Shown here piece by piece: positions 45,163 to 54,321 of a stretch of DNA of 64,000 nucleotides. Origin of the DNA: Vreelandella maris. Lineage in GTDB: Bacteria; Pseudomonadota; Gammaproteobacteria; Pseudomonadales; Halomonadaceae. The notes below the pieces were generated by a model. That model was given only the letters and a program-made list of their open reading frames with translations, was not told the DNA's origin and made no database searches. The translations under genes and the position numbers were made by a program. The stretch lies in contig NZ_JABWCV010000017.1 of NCBI RefSeq assembly GCF_013371085.1, forward strand, positions 1-64,000, given 5' to 3'. Numbering within the stretch: the stretch's first letter is position 1; each line of letters begins with the position of its first letter.

Positions 45163-46356
45163 ATGCACTTACTAACACTGATTAGAACAAACTATTATTT
45201 AAAAATAATGGCCCGTTTTGTAGAAAAAAGAATGAAGCGATTTTTACTCGGAGGTATACGGTATATCGTCAAAGCGCCTGCACCAGAAACCATTAATAAC
45301 CTTGTGGGCATAGAAAAAATTCTCATTATTCGCCCCAATTTTCGTCTGGGCAACGCGCTAATCAGTACCCCTGTCATCGATGCTTTTCGTGAACGTTTTC
45401 CTTCCGCGCGCATAGATTATTTAGCGACGGATAAAACATGGCCACTGTTGCAGCAACGTCCTGTTGATCATTTTCATTTACTGTCGAGAACCGCCATTCT
45501 CCGTCCCTGGCAGTGCGTGACGCTATTACGACGCTTACGGGCACAACGCTATGATCTAGCGGTACAAGTGAGCGGAGGTTCAACGAGCGGCTTTATCGTG
45601 ACCCGGTTAATAGGAGCACGGTACAGCATGGGTTCAGGTAAAGGTCACCAGCGCTGGTACAACATTGAGGCGGAAGGTAAGTCATCACATGCCTATGATG
45701 CCATCGTCAATTTGACACGCCCGCTCGGCGTTGCTTGCCATAATCGGCCACTGCTCCAGCTAACGGATCAGGAAGGCTATCAAGCCATGACGAAGATACG
45801 ACAGCTATTCAGTCTGCATAGCGACCACTCATCAGATACAGACTTTATTGCGATCTTCGTAGGCGGGCATCAAAACAAACGTTGGCCGTTGGCATTTTGG
45901 CTAATGCTCATCGATGCCATGGAAGCCTGCAAAATACGTTATGTCGTTTTCCTTGGACCGGAGGAGTTTAGGCTTCTAGCCCCTATTGAGCAGCGCTTGA
46001 TGTCATCACTGTATGGTAGCTTATGCCCGCCGCTTCCTATTCGTCACTTTGCCGCTGTTCTAGGGCGAGCGCGGTTACTCGTGACACCAGACTCAGGGCC
46101 TATGCACTTAGCGGCAGCACTCGATGTCGCCACCATTTCCCTAGTACGCCAGAAAAAATCACTCGCCTTCGTACCACGAGAAGCCTATGACACTATTCTG
46201 TGGCGCCCAGAGATCAGCACGGTAATAGACGCTATCAGCGCTAATCTTGACGGACAAAACGCAACCGCTCCCGTTCAACTGGCCTCGGCAACAAACCAAC
46301 CAACACAGTGGGTTAGAACACCACCCAGCGCTGCCCCTTTGCATTCTAGCTACTGA
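45163..46356 (+). CDS. Glycosyltransferase family 9 (heptosyltransferase-like)
   Basis: 397 residues (ATG 45163; ATGs at 45208 and 45232 also possible). Two Rossmann-type halves: KILIIRPNFRLGNALISTPV (N-terminal GT9 signature) and LVTPDSGPMHLAAALDVATI (nucleotide-sugar site). Heptosyltransferases extend the LPS inner core. First gene of the + arm of the envelope island, so probably a surface modification that cooperates with EptA. Confidence 0.85.
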   Translation: MHLLTLIRTNYYLKIMARFVEKRMKRFLLGGIRYIVKAPAPETINNLVGIEKILIIRPNFRLGNALISTPVIDAFRERFPSARIDYLATDKTWPLLQQRPVDHFHLLSRTAILRPWQCVTLLRRLRAQRYDLAVQVSGGSTSGFIVTRLIGARYSMGSGKGHQRWYNIEAEGKSSHAYDAIVNLTRPLGVACHNRPLLQLTDQEGYQAMTKIRQLFSLHSDHSSDTDFIAIFVGGHQNKRWPLAFWLMLIDAMEACKIRYVVFLGPEEFRLLAPIEQRLMSSLYGSLCPPLPIRHFAAVLGRARLLVTPDSGPMHLAAALDVATISLVRQKKSLAFVPREAYDTILWRPEISTVIDAISANLDGQNATAPVQLASATNQPTQWVRTPPSAAPLHSSY

Positions 46357-46359
46357 ATT

Positions 46360-46393
46360 AAAGCGCATAACTGTTCGTTAAGTTTTGCGCTTT
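46360..46393. terminator. Inverted repeat after the GT9 gene
   Basis: AAAGCGCA (46360-46367) and TGCGCTTT (46386-46393), 8-bp arms with an 18-nt loop that contains GTTAAG. It may be a weak terminator or part of the dgkA control region. Confidence 0.4.
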
Positions 46394-46430
46394 ACAGTGA
46401 CCCTACTGTTACGTTATCGAGAGTACTGTC

Positions 46431-46808
46431 TTGCCTATTTCAACGACGTCAAAACCTAATGGCACGGGTGTCAAACGCATCTTCCGCGCTTCTATTAATG
46501 CAGTATCGGGTTTAAAAGCTTGCTGGATAAATGAGTCTGCATTTAGACAAGAGGTGATGCTATGCCTCGTCCTTTACCCTTTTATATTTTTTGTTAATGC
46601 CACTTCCGTAGAAAAAGCATTGCTGTTTTCTTCACTCACCCTTGTAGTGATAGTAGAACTCATTAACTCCGCCATCGAATGCACCATTGACCGTATTGGA
46701 CTAGAACATAACGAACTTAGCGGGCGTGCTAAAGACATGGGGGCTGCCGCCGTCATGATGACCCTTTTTATGATGATGGGTGTGTGGCTATGCGTGCTGC
46801 TCTACTAA
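46431..46808 (+). CDS. dgkA: Diacylglycerol kinase
   Basis: 125 residues starting at TTG 46431. Three TM helices and the family signature LINSAIECTIDRIGLEHNEL then SGRAKDMGAAAVM. DgkA phosphorylates diacylglycerol, the by-product of phosphoethanolamine transfer from PE to lipid A, so pairing with eptA recycles lipid. Overlaps the following PAP2 gene. Confidence 0.9.
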   Translation: MPISTTSKPNGTGVKRIFRASINAVSGLKACWINESAFRQEVMLCLVLYPFIFFVNATSVEKALLFSSLTLVVIVELINSAIECTIDRIGLEHNELSGRAKDMGAAAVMMTLFMMMGVWLCVLLY

Positions 46809-47476
46809 ATGTTCTCAAATCCGTAGCATCCGTATGGCTTTTATTTCTAATCGTCATGTCGGTCTTCAGTATTTTAAACATAGATTTTACGATAACTGAC
46901 GTTATATATCGCTTTCAAGGTAATGCCTGGACGTGGAAAGATGCCTTGATTACCCAAGATGTTCTTCACACAGGCGGTAAATGGCTAAGCTTAGCGATGG
47001 GTTTAGTCACACTCCTCCTTTTGATACTAAGCACCGTTGTAACTCGTTTTAAAGCGTATCGCATGCCGCTTTTATATCTTTTTTCCGCAACGCTTCTTTC
47101 TACGCTGCTTGTCGCAACGCTTAAACAACTTGTGAACATGGAATGCCCTTGGGATTTAGTTCGCTATGGCGGGGAACGAGACTTTATTGGCTTGCTCAAT
47201 ACACGGCCTTCCTCCATGCCAGCATCCGCCTGCTTTCCCGCCGGGCATGCCAGCGCAGGCTATACGTGGATAGCCCTCTACTTCTTTTTTGCCGCCATAC
47301 GGCCTCATTGGCGATGGGCAGGGCTTTCTCTGGGTTTAGGGCTTGGCCTTACGTTTGGGATCACTCAACAGTTCCGCGGGGCGCACTTTCTCTCCCACGA
47401 CCTCTGGACCGTCATGATTTGTTGGACCGTAAGCTTTGTCCTTTCAAGATTCTTATTACACCCCAGCGTTCATTAA
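46784..47476 (+). CDS. PAP2-family membrane phosphatase
   Basis: 230 residues (GTG 46784 or ATG 46790), about six TM helices. PAP2 motifs: KQLVNMECPWDL (a KX..P motif), ACFPAGHASAGYTW (PSGH-like) and FRGAHFLSHDLWT (SR/H..D). Resembles LpxE/LpxT-type lipid phosphatases. Overlap with dgkA and a 24-bp gap to eptA place it in a lipid-A modification operon. Confidence 0.85.
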   Translation: MAMRAALLNVLKSVASVWLLFLIVMSVFSILNIDFTITDVIYRFQGNAWTWKDALITQDVLHTGGKWLSLAMGLVTLLLLILSTVVTRFKAYRMPLLYLFSATLLSTLLVATLKQLVNMECPWDLVRYGGERDFIGLLNTRPSSMPASACFPAGHASAGYTWIALYFFFAAIRPHWRWAGLSLGLGLGLTFGITQQFRGAHFLSHDLWTVMICWTVSFVLSRFLLHPSVH

Positions 47477-47500
47477 TCTTTTCATTCAGAGATCTTTTCG

Positions 47501-49168
47501 ATGCGTACTTTGCTATCATTGCCTTCAAATGCTGTTGGCACCGCTTGGCATTATCGCCCCACATTAAGCACGGAGCAGCTTGTCTTATGGGCCGTTGTCA
47601 TATTCAGTGTTTTTTACAATGTCCCTTTTTGGCAACAAGCCTTTGCTGGCTATGAACCTCTTGCCGTCCAGACGTGGCTAACCTTTGCCACTATGTTTTT
47701 GGTGATGACCTGTCTTAACTATTTAGCCTTTATTAGCATTGCTTTTCGAACACTGGTAAAGCCATTATTAACTTTACTTTTTCTGATTGCCGCTTTCGTC
47801 AGTTACTTTACTAGCTATTACGGCACCTATTTTGATACTTCAATGTTAGACAACGTGCTTCAAACGGATACTAACGAGGCACAGGAGCTTCTTACACCCG
47901 GATTACTGATTCATTTAATGCTCTTTTTCTGTTTGCCAACCATCATGATTTGGCGCGTTAAAATCACACAGTCAACTTGGAAGAAGGCAGTGTTGCGTCG
48001 CTTAGCTTATTGCCTTGCCAGCACTGCTATATTGCTGTTAGCAATTTTCTTATCTTACCAAGAAGTGTCGTCACTCATGCGCAACAATAAAGAGCTACGC
48101 TACTTGGTGACCCCAGGTAATTATATTGTTTCGATGGCGCAGGCCCTTTCGAGCCAACACGCTTCCGCGAATACGGTGCGTTCCCCGGTGGGTGAGGACG
48201 CCAGTATCAGTTCACAAGCGGGTGACAAACCCACACTGCTCGTCATCGTGGTGGGCGAAACGGTACGGGCGGCGAATTGGGGGTTAAATGGTTATGAACG
48301 CCAAACCACACCCAAACTTGCCCAGCAGCCTGACGTTATCAATTTTTCAGATGTTTCCTCATGCGGTACAAGCACAGCGGTCTCATTACCCTGCATGTTT
48401 TCATTACCAGGGCGTGCCGATTACGCTAAATCGTATGCTCAGCAATATGAATCCTTGCTGGACGTATTAGCCCACGCCGGGTTAGAGGTCACCTGGCTTG
48501 ATAACCAGTCAGGCTGTAAAGGTGTCTGCGACGGAGTGACGACAAAAGCGCTATCGCCAGAAGAGTATGCCTCTTTGTGTCAAGATGGGCGATGCTTGGA
48601 TGAAGCACTGGTTCAAGCCTTGACCAAGCAAATTAGCGGTACCTCAGCTGATCAGGTTGTTGTGCTGCATCAGCTAGGCAACCACGGCCCCAGCTATTAC
48701 CAACGCTACCCTGATGACTACGAACGTTTTGTTCCCGCTTGCACCACCGCTGATTTAGCCAAGTGCTCAAGAGACGACATTACCAACAGCTACGACAATG
48801 CCATTCTGTATACCGACACTGTGTTGGATCAGGTGATTGAGATGTTAAAGCGTCAGGATGACTACGCAACTGCGATGATCTATCTCTCTGATCATGGTGA
48901 ATCACTGGGTGAAAAAGGCCTATATTTGCACGGCATTCCCTATGCCATTGCTCCCGATGAACAGACCCATGTGCCTATGGTTTGGTGGCTTTCCAACTCA
49001 TTTTCAAAGCAGCGAGGACTCGATACGGAGTGCTTACGCCAAGTCTCTGATCAAGCCGCTTCCCACGATAACTTATTTCACAGCGTGCTGGGGTTGCTTG
49101 GCGTAGCAACGGACGTATATCAGCAGGCAGAAGATATTAGCCAAACGTGCCGGAGCCTCGCCAATTAA
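47501..49168 (+). CDS. eptA: EptA/MCR-type lipid A phosphoethanolamine transferase
   Basis: 555 residues. Five N-terminal TM helices lead to a periplasmic alkaline-phosphatase-like domain. Catalytic Thr in DVSSCGTSTAVSLPCMFSLP (about residue 290), zinc ligands in VVGETVRAANWG (Glu ~253), LSDHGESLGE (Asp-His ~463-464) and HQLGNHGPSYYQRY. Cysteines (CKGVC, CQDGRC, CTTADLAKC) fit the family's disulfides. It adds phosphoethanolamine from PE to lipid A and lowers polymyxin binding. Linked dgkA and a two-component system match mcr-like cassettes, but this is not claimed to be any named mcr allele. Confidence 0.92.
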   Translation: MRTLLSLPSNAVGTAWHYRPTLSTEQLVLWAVVIFSVFYNVPFWQQAFAGYEPLAVQTWLTFATMFLVMTCLNYLAFISIAFRTLVKPLLTLLFLIAAFVSYFTSYYGTYFDTSMLDNVLQTDTNEAQELLTPGLLIHLMLFFCLPTIMIWRVKITQSTWKKAVLRRLAYCLASTAILLLAIFLSYQEVSSLMRNNKELRYLVTPGNYIVSMAQALSSQHASANTVRSPVGEDASISSQAGDKPTLLVIVVGETVRAANWGLNGYERQTTPKLAQQPDVINFSDVSSCGTSTAVSLPCMFSLPGRADYAKSYAQQYESLLDVLAHAGLEVTWLDNQSGCKGVCDGVTTKALSPEEYASLCQDGRCLDEALVQALTKQISGTSADQVVVLHQLGNHGPSYYQRYPDDYERFVPACTTADLAKCSRDDITNSYDNAILYTDTVLDQVIEMLKRQDDYATAMIYLSDHGESLGEKGLYLHGIPYAIAPDEQTHVPMVWWLSNSFSKQRGLDTECLRQVSDQAASHDNLFHSVLGLLGVATDVYQQAEDISQTCRSLAN

Positions 49169-49174
49169 TGAATG

Positions 49175-49191
49175 CTTAAGTGATCGTTAAG
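49175..49191. promoter_or_regulatory. PmrA-box-like direct repeat 3
   Basis: CTTAAG-N5-GTTAAG just after the eptA stop, same 5-bp spacing as the boxes at 44.9 and 45.0 kb. It could bring the downstream 124-residue membrane protein under the same regulator. Confidence 0.5.
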
Positions 49192-49237
49192 TATTCCATG
49201 TCAAGCTGCTCTCCACTCTGCTCAACTATCCTGGTGT

Positions 49238-49612
49238 ATGCACATGGTTTTATCGCATCTATTGGACTCCAACCAAGGTTTTTGGAGACGGCTACTACCC
49301 AAAAAAATGGCAACAGCAGGGGGCTTGGTAGACGGTGTCAATACCTCTATACATTCTGCTAAATGGCTTTCCTTTAGAGCCAGTGTTGTTTTAATTACTT
49401 TACTATCGACTCTGCTGTGGTTAACGGGAATAGAAAGAATCGAGATCATCATCGCCATATTAAGTGTAACGTCAAGTGGTATGTCACAGTTACTTGGACG
49501 TTATTATTCTATCAGTGTATTGAAAGTAGTTGAAAATGATTTGATAGATACGCTCGACGCATTAGGAGCTGCAGGAGTTGGAACCTTAATAATTTTATAT
49601 CTATTGGATTAA
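49238..49612 (+). CDS. Hypothetical membrane protein
   Basis: 124 residues (alternative start at MATAGG, 24 codons in). Three hydrophobic helices (WLSFRASVVLITLLSTLLWL, IIIAILSVTSSGMSQLLG, LGAAGVGTLIILYLLD). No family recognised. Position after eptA and a PmrA-like box suggests membership of the envelope island. Confidence 0.55.
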   Translation: MHMVLSHLLDSNQGFWRRLLPKKMATAGGLVDGVNTSIHSAKWLSFRASVVLITLLSTLLWLTGIERIEIIIAILSVTSSGMSQLLGRYYSISVLKVVENDLIDTLDALGAAGVGTLIILYLLD

Positions 49613-49870
49613 CACACTTAATGTACGCTATTGAAAAAAAATTCACTTATTAATGCAACTAGGCTAAAAGTAAAGACTGAGGAAACATGGCTAGCCTATG
49701 CTAAGTGTCTTATACAAGACGAACTATATTTTTAACGTTTTGACTTGTTTATCTAGCCGGAAATGATAATGTTGGGAGCCTTTTAATACCCGACGAATTT
49801 ACTTAAGTATAGCAGTAATTTTGGGTGACTTGGTTTAGAGCGTCGGATTTTCAGCTAGAGACACCATGTC
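49613..49870. other. Intergenic gap, no gene seen
   Basis: AT-rich, no ORF of note. It holds the mntP leader; I looked for a yybP-ykoY manganese riboswitch and could not recognise its conserved blocks. Confidence 0.4.
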
Positions 49871-50434
49871 ATGACATTTGCCACCATATTGATTTTGGCC
49901 TTTTCCATGTCGGCAGATGCCTTCGCTGCTTCCATCAGCAAAGGCGCTGAGCTACAAAAACCCTCGTTTCGGCACGCCATCAGCATTGGGCTGATATTTG
50001 GTACTATCGAGACCATAACACCCTTGCTGGGCTGGTTGGCCGGGGTAGCATCGCAGCGCTTTGTGCAGGCTTGGGATCACTGGGCTGCGTTCTCAATCTT
50101 ATTGGTTATTGGTTTACATATGGTGTATTCGGGCCTATGCAAAGAAGACAAAATAGCCCAAGAAAAGCAAACACTGTGGTTATTGATATTAACGGCTATT
50201 GCTACGAGTATTGATGCCATGGCCGTTGGTGCAAGCCTTGCCTTTATTGATGCCAATATCATCGCTACCAGCTTAGCTATTGGTTTAGCCACTACTGTCA
50301 TGGCATCAATTGGCACCTTATTGGGTCACCAATTTGGCAAATACGTTAGCCACTGGTCTGAGCTGATCGGTGGGATCGTTTTAATTGGTATTGGCCTGGG
50401 AGTGTTAGCCGAACATACTGCTTTTTTTAATTGA
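49871..50434 (+). CDS. mntP: Manganese efflux pump MntP
   Basis: 187 residues, six TM helices in two repeats. The acidic signatures SMSADAFAASISKGAEL and ATSIDAMAVGASLAFID are the duplicated MntP motif with membrane Asp residues that bind Mn. Exports Mn2+ across the inner membrane. Single gene between the envelope island and a decayed MFS copy. Confidence 0.95.
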   Translation: MTFATILILAFSMSADAFAASISKGAELQKPSFRHAISIGLIFGTIETITPLLGWLAGVASQRFVQAWDHWAAFSILLVIGLHMVYSGLCKEDKIAQEKQTLWLLILTAIATSIDAMAVGASLAFIDANIIATSLAIGLATTVMASIGTLLGHQFGKYVSHWSELIGGIVLIGIGLGVLAEHTAFFN

Positions 50435-50769
50435 TCTTTCCTGATCTGTGTCATCCAGAGACAGTGTTAAAGCAATATGCGTAGCAACCCTCTGGGAAAG
50501 AGGACTGTTCACGTAGCATAAACGCAGAATCGAACTACTGATGCTTTTCCTTGCAGGTCACCGGAACCGGAGCTTCGAGCTGAAGTGTAGATCATGCTCT
50601 TTCGTCTTTGTGCCCAGGATGCGGTATTACAGTAAGTGAAGGATGTTGTCAGCCAAAATGGTCATACAAACGTTTCTTGTGCCTTTTTGTCATGTCACGA
50701 CGTCCATTTCGTGTGATGACAAATCGATTACAAAGATGTGTCGATGCCTGCCCCTCGGGTGATGGTGAG

Positions 50770-51454
50770 GATGGCGATGCGGTTCAGACCCCTCCCAGAC
50801 CTCATGTTCATGCTGGTGATGGTCGTCATGGTAGTGCAGATGGGAGTGCTCCACAGGAGCATGGTCATGCTAGAGCGCCACCGGAACCCGTGACGGCCAG
50901 AGACGGGTCGCGAGCGCCTGTTCGCCCAGGCCCGGAGCGGACATAGACCACGGTGTTAACGATTTGCATGGCCCCGGCGACCGAAACCGCTATGTTCAGG
51001 GCAAGCATCCCTCACAGCCGGGGCGTTTTCAAGTAGATTCGCATGCCGTGGGAGACCTTGCGCCAGTCACTTAGCGCTTCGTCATCCGCAGTTTGGGGCG
51101 ACAGCAGGACCACCGAGACGACCAGGAAGGCCAGACTATTGAGCAGGAACAGCACATCGAAGCTCATCACCATCAGCAGCGCGGCAGACGCGAGGCGTAG
51201 GCTTCGACCAGTGACGCGATGCCCACATAGGCCACCATCTTAGCCTGCCCGGCCACCAAGTCATGGGCCAGCAGCGCTAGGGCGACCGTCGTTAAACCGT
51301 TGCCGACGAGGGCGGTGACCTGGGCCAGGAACGAGTGACGATAGATACGATGAGCCAGCACCTGGAGCACGGGGCCCTCCTCGATGTGTTGCAGTCGGTT
51401 ACAGGCGGCATGCTGGGATGAACGATTCACATAACTTTCTTCTGTTGCAAGCAA
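50770..51454 (-). pseudogene. Internally deleted MFS transporter copy
   Basis: Frame from 51454 reads VLAHRIYRHSFLAQVTALVG, closely related to the intact MFS at 38216, then breaks at LPRC. Further pieces of the same protein (MRIYLKTP; NTVVYVRSG) and the His-rich tail (near 50800-50870) follow with gaps. A second, decayed exporter gene. 50435-50769 has no recognised gene. Confidence 0.65.
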
Positions 51455-51458
51455 GCCA

Positions 51459-51493
51459 TACTACCCCCTAGTATCTATACTACCTCCTGTACT
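51459..51493. promoter_or_regulatory. Two RcnR/CsoR-type operator sites
   Basis: TACTACCCCCTAGTA (51459-51473) and TACTACCTCCTGTACT (51478-51493). The first reads TACTAGGGGGTAGTA on the other strand, close to the RcnR pattern TACT-G6-N-AGTA. They lie between the decayed MFS (-) and the repressor gene (+), so the repressor probably controls itself and formerly the exporter. Confidence 0.6.
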
Positions 51494-51519
51494 GTTTCCT
51501 TCTCCACAGAGACGACCAC

Positions 51520-51789
51520 ATGCACACGATCAAAGACAAAGCGAAGCTGCTAACTCGTGTTCGACGCATTCAGGGGCAGGCAGCCGCACTGGAAAGGCAA
51601 CTTGATAAGGAAGGGGATTGCACTGCCGTGCTGCAACAGACTGCCGCGATTCGCGGGGCGGTCAATGGGCTGATGGCAGCCATAATAGAGGGACACCTAA
51701 CTGATCACATCGTCAGGGAGCCCGAATTGGAGCAGCGGCAACAAGATTTGGACGCGGTGCTACAGGTCATCAAGTCCTACCTCAAGTAG
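51520..51789 (+). CDS. CsoR/RcnR/FrmR-family repressor
   Basis: 89 residues, DUF156 helical fold: KLLTRVRRIQGQAAALERQL, DCTAVLQQTAAIRGAVNGLM, EGHLTDHI. Cys in GDCTAV and His in EGHLTDH are the usual ligand positions. Upstream operators at 51459-51493. It differs clearly from the repressor at 37905. Confidence 0.85.
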   Translation: MHTIKDKAKLLTRVRRIQGQAAALERQLDKEGDCTAVLQQTAAIRGAVNGLMAAIIEGHLTDHIVREPELEQRQQDLDAVLQVIKSYLK

Positions 51790-52028
51790 GAGAGAAAGAA
51801 GCCTGGCACACAGAATATTCAATATGGATGAGAGCAATGATCAAGGCCGCCACCCGCTCGAAGAAAAGGATCAAAGGCCCTGGCGCGGTACGACCATCAC
51901 CTACGCCTGGGGTGATTTCTACCATGAAGCGATTACAGTTATGCGCTCCGGCTTCCTTGCTGTGTTTCAGCACTGAGGAACTGGCCTTGCTTCTTGTTGG
52001 TACGAGTACTGAGTAGAGAAAGTCCCTG

Positions 52029-52406
52029 ATGACAACAGAACTAATCTCGAACGCTAAACAATGGGCTCGCACGATCAAACGGGATGTACACGCCGTCTGG
52101 CTTGCCGCTCGCGATCCACGTACCCCATGGTTTGCAGAGGTGTTGGCAATGATTGTCGCAGCCTATGCCGTCTCACCTATCGACTTGATCCCCGACTTCA
52201 TCCCCGTACTCGGCTACGTGGACGACATCATCATTGTCCCACTCGGGATATTGTTGGTGGTGAAGCTTACACCACCAGAGGTCATGAACGAGCACCGAGC
52301 AACCGCTGACGCAGCCTCTGAACGCCCGGTAAGCCGCATAGCTGCTGGCGTGTTTATCGCTATCTGGTTCTTCTTCGCCACCTTCTTGGCAAGAATGCTC
52401 CTATGA
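52029..52406 (+). CDS. YkvA-like DUF1232 membrane protein
   Basis: 125 residues. The DUF1232 signature is exact: YAVSPIDLIPDFIPVLGYVD then DIIIVPLGILLVVKL, followed by a C-terminal TM helix (GVFIAIWFFFATFLARMLL). Function of the family is unknown. 51790-52028 before it has only a weak short frame. Confidence 0.85.
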   Translation: MTTELISNAKQWARTIKRDVHAVWLAARDPRTPWFAEVLAMIVAAYAVSPIDLIPDFIPVLGYVDDIIIVPLGILLVVKLTPPEVMNEHRATADAASERPVSRIAAGVFIAIWFFFATFLARMLL

Positions 52407-52541
52407 ATATATCCAATACGTAATGTGGCAGGTACAACCTGCCTTATATTAGCGCGGAAAAAACCTGTCGACCCAATGGCCTGATAGAGGGTAGGGGTGG
52501 CTCGCGGGAAGTCTCGTGGGCTAATAACGAAGGAGACATAA

Positions 52542-53447
52542 ATGTCAGACCACGATCATAGCCATAGTGGCGGCAAGACCTTGTTGTTCGCACTGGTCTT
52601 CACTACAGGTTTTGCAGCTGTCGAAGTGTTCGGTGGCCTGATAGCTGATTCGCTTGCCCTGTTGTCGGACGCAGGCCACATGCTAACCGATTCATTGTCG
52701 CTAGGGATTGGTGCCTTCGCTGCTTGGCTGGCCAAGAAGCCAGCATCGCGTCAGCACTCCTTTGGACTCAAGCGTGCTGAAATCCTCGGCGCTCTGTTTA
52801 ACGTGCTGTTTATGTTCGGGGTGATCGTATTCATCGCTTACGAGGCGATCCGCCGCATGGCAGATACACCCGCCGTTGCCGGAGGCATGGTTTTGGCGAT
52901 AGGCGGGCTCGGTTTGCTGGTGAATATCGTAGTGGCTTGGGTGCTGATGCGTGGAGAGCAAACTATAAACGTCCGCGGAGCGCTTCTGCACGTAATGGGA
53001 GACTTATTGGGCTCGGTAGCTGCGCTGGTTGCTGGGGCGGTCATTTATCTGGACGGGCCGCCCATTGCGGATCCGATCCTGTCTCTTTTCGTCAGCCTAT
53101 TGATACTGGTGTCCGCCATTCGGCTACTGCGTGAGGTGACGCATGTCTTGATGGAAGGCGTGCCAAAAGGAATTGATGCGCATGAAGTCGGCTGCGCTCT
53201 AGTCCGGGTCGACGGTGTCTGCGCTATCCATGACATGCATATTTGGAGCCTGTCATCAAACAGCCAGGCTCTAGTGGCACATATCGATGTGGAAGCGATG
53301 GAGCGATGGGAAGAGATACTGCCGCAGCTGCAAACGATATTGCGGGAGCGCTTCGATATTGCGCACAGCACCCTACAACCCGAAGATGCCGCTATCCGCC
53401 ATGTTTGTGATGCCGATCCTTATTGTGGGGCTGGTAAGGTGAATTAG
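52542..53447 (+). CDS. CDF cation exporter (ZitB/CzcD-like)
   Basis: 301 residues, six TM helices. Metal motifs: N-terminal DHDHSHSGG, TM2 LLSDAGHMLTDSLSLGIGAF (HxxxD) and TM5 HVMGDLLGS (HxxxD). The cytoplasmic C-terminal domain IHDMHIWSLSSNSQALVAHI is complete. Exports Zn or similar divalent ions by proton exchange. GAAGGAGAC gives a good ribosome-binding site. Confidence 0.92.
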   Translation: MSDHDHSHSGGKTLLFALVFTTGFAAVEVFGGLIADSLALLSDAGHMLTDSLSLGIGAFAAWLAKKPASRQHSFGLKRAEILGALFNVLFMFGVIVFIAYEAIRRMADTPAVAGGMVLAIGGLGLLVNIVVAWVLMRGEQTINVRGALLHVMGDLLGSVAALVAGAVIYLDGPPIADPILSLFVSLLILVSAIRLLREVTHVLMEGVPKGIDAHEVGCALVRVDGVCAIHDMHIWSLSSNSQALVAHIDVEAMERWEEILPQLQTILRERFDIAHSTLQPEDAAIRHVCDADPYCGAGKVN

Positions 53448-53690
53448 GAGACAACCGGCAGAAGGTCCCGCCGAGGCTGCACGTAGCAGCATCAATAACT
53501 ATAGCGCCACTTGATACCCATTATCTCTATCTGGGAATGTACGCCCCCCTTGGGGAGTCCTGCTCCTGAGCCGCTCAGGAGCGTCCGTATCAACACTTTT
53601 GGCAACGCCAAGTGCTTTCCAACGTGCGGCTTGCATTGTTTCAGAGAAACGGTCACAAGGGCGCGCTCTATATAAACTCAACATAGAGAT

Positions 53691-53736
53691 TGTCGCAGCA
53701 ATTATTGTTTAGTCGCAGCAATTGTTGAAAATGACA
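53691..53736. mobile_element. Probable transposon end with internal repeats
   Basis: On the minus strand the sequence starts TGTCATTTTCAACAATTGCT and contains two copies of AATTGCTGCGAC about 20 bp apart. A TGTC(A/G)TTTTC terminus with repeated inner sites is like Tn5053/Tn7-type (DDE, multi-subunit) transposons. The element would extend to the left, over the metal genes; no transposase or matching second end is seen in the window. A 61-codon minus frame at 53499-53684 has no ribosome-binding site. Confidence 0.45.
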
Positions 53737-53886
53737 CCAGCGCCTTGCTAATGACGTTGTTGGGCAGGGGGGGATATTGCACAGTCAGCCCCTAGAAACA
53801 GCCCTGCCTGGCGGCTGAGGCTGAGGGGGAACGTTGCACAGCAGCAATTAAAGATGTGAGAAATGCTTTGTTCAGCGTGAAGAGAA

Positions 53887-53910
53887 AGACCCCTCAAAAG
53901 AGAGGGGTCT
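53887..53910 (-). terminator. Terminator of the 132-aa gene
   Basis: AGACCCCTC-AAAAGA-GAGGGGTCT directly after the stop at 53923 (minus strand). Confidence 0.8.
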
Positions 53911-53922
53911 AGGAAAAGCTCA

Positions 53923-54321
53923 TCAGAACATTTCGAGCTTTGGAATGTTATCAGCGGCGGTATCGATCCCTTCAAGAAGCTCGATGCCGCGAGCCAGTGC
54001 ATTCTGAGCCAGCTCAAAAGCACTAGCGTTAAGACGGGCATTATTATCGTCCCTATTGACCTCAACCCCACTTCTTGCGAATTCAACATCGCTCAAAAGC
54101 ACGGGTTGGCTACCTATCTTTACTTCGACCTTGGCGGACAGCATACCGAAGAACCACTTATGCTCAGCAAAAGCTTCCTTATCGGAATCTGAGTACCTAT
54201 CGAAGAAGTCCGGGGTCACCACTGGATCATTGTCGAGCATCAGTGTGACGGTTAAGTGGCCATTCGTACCTGTAACGGTGTCACCACAGATTGCAAAGCC
54301 GTCAAATTTATTAAGTTCCAT
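53923..54321 (-). CDS. Hypothetical protein, leader C module
   Basis: 132 residues, MELNKFDGFAICGDTVTGTN to IPKLEMF. Beta-rich N-terminal half (LTVTLMLDNDPVVTPDFF) and helical C-terminal third. No family recognised. It has leader C upstream and a terminator downstream, the same modular build as the ERF and primase genes. Confidence 0.65.
   Translation of the reverse strand: MELNKFDGFAICGDTVTGTNGHLTVTLMLDNDPVVTPDFFDRYSDSDKEAFAEHKWFFGMLSAKVEVKIGSQPVLLSDVEFARSGVEVNRDDNNARLNASAFELAQNALARGIELLEGIDTAADNIPKLEMF

Noticed and set aside
49620-49870. Manganese riboswitch upstream of mntP
   Set aside because: Expected from known mntP regulation, but I could not find the conserved yybP-ykoY loop sequences.
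51828-52016. 62-codon ORF between repressor and DUF1232 gene
   Set aside because: Low-complexity basic product without initiation signals; likely chance or decayed sequence.
53499-53684. 61-codon minus-strand ORF at the transposon end
   Set aside because: No ribosome-binding site, begins within the terminal repeats, and nothing recognised in it.
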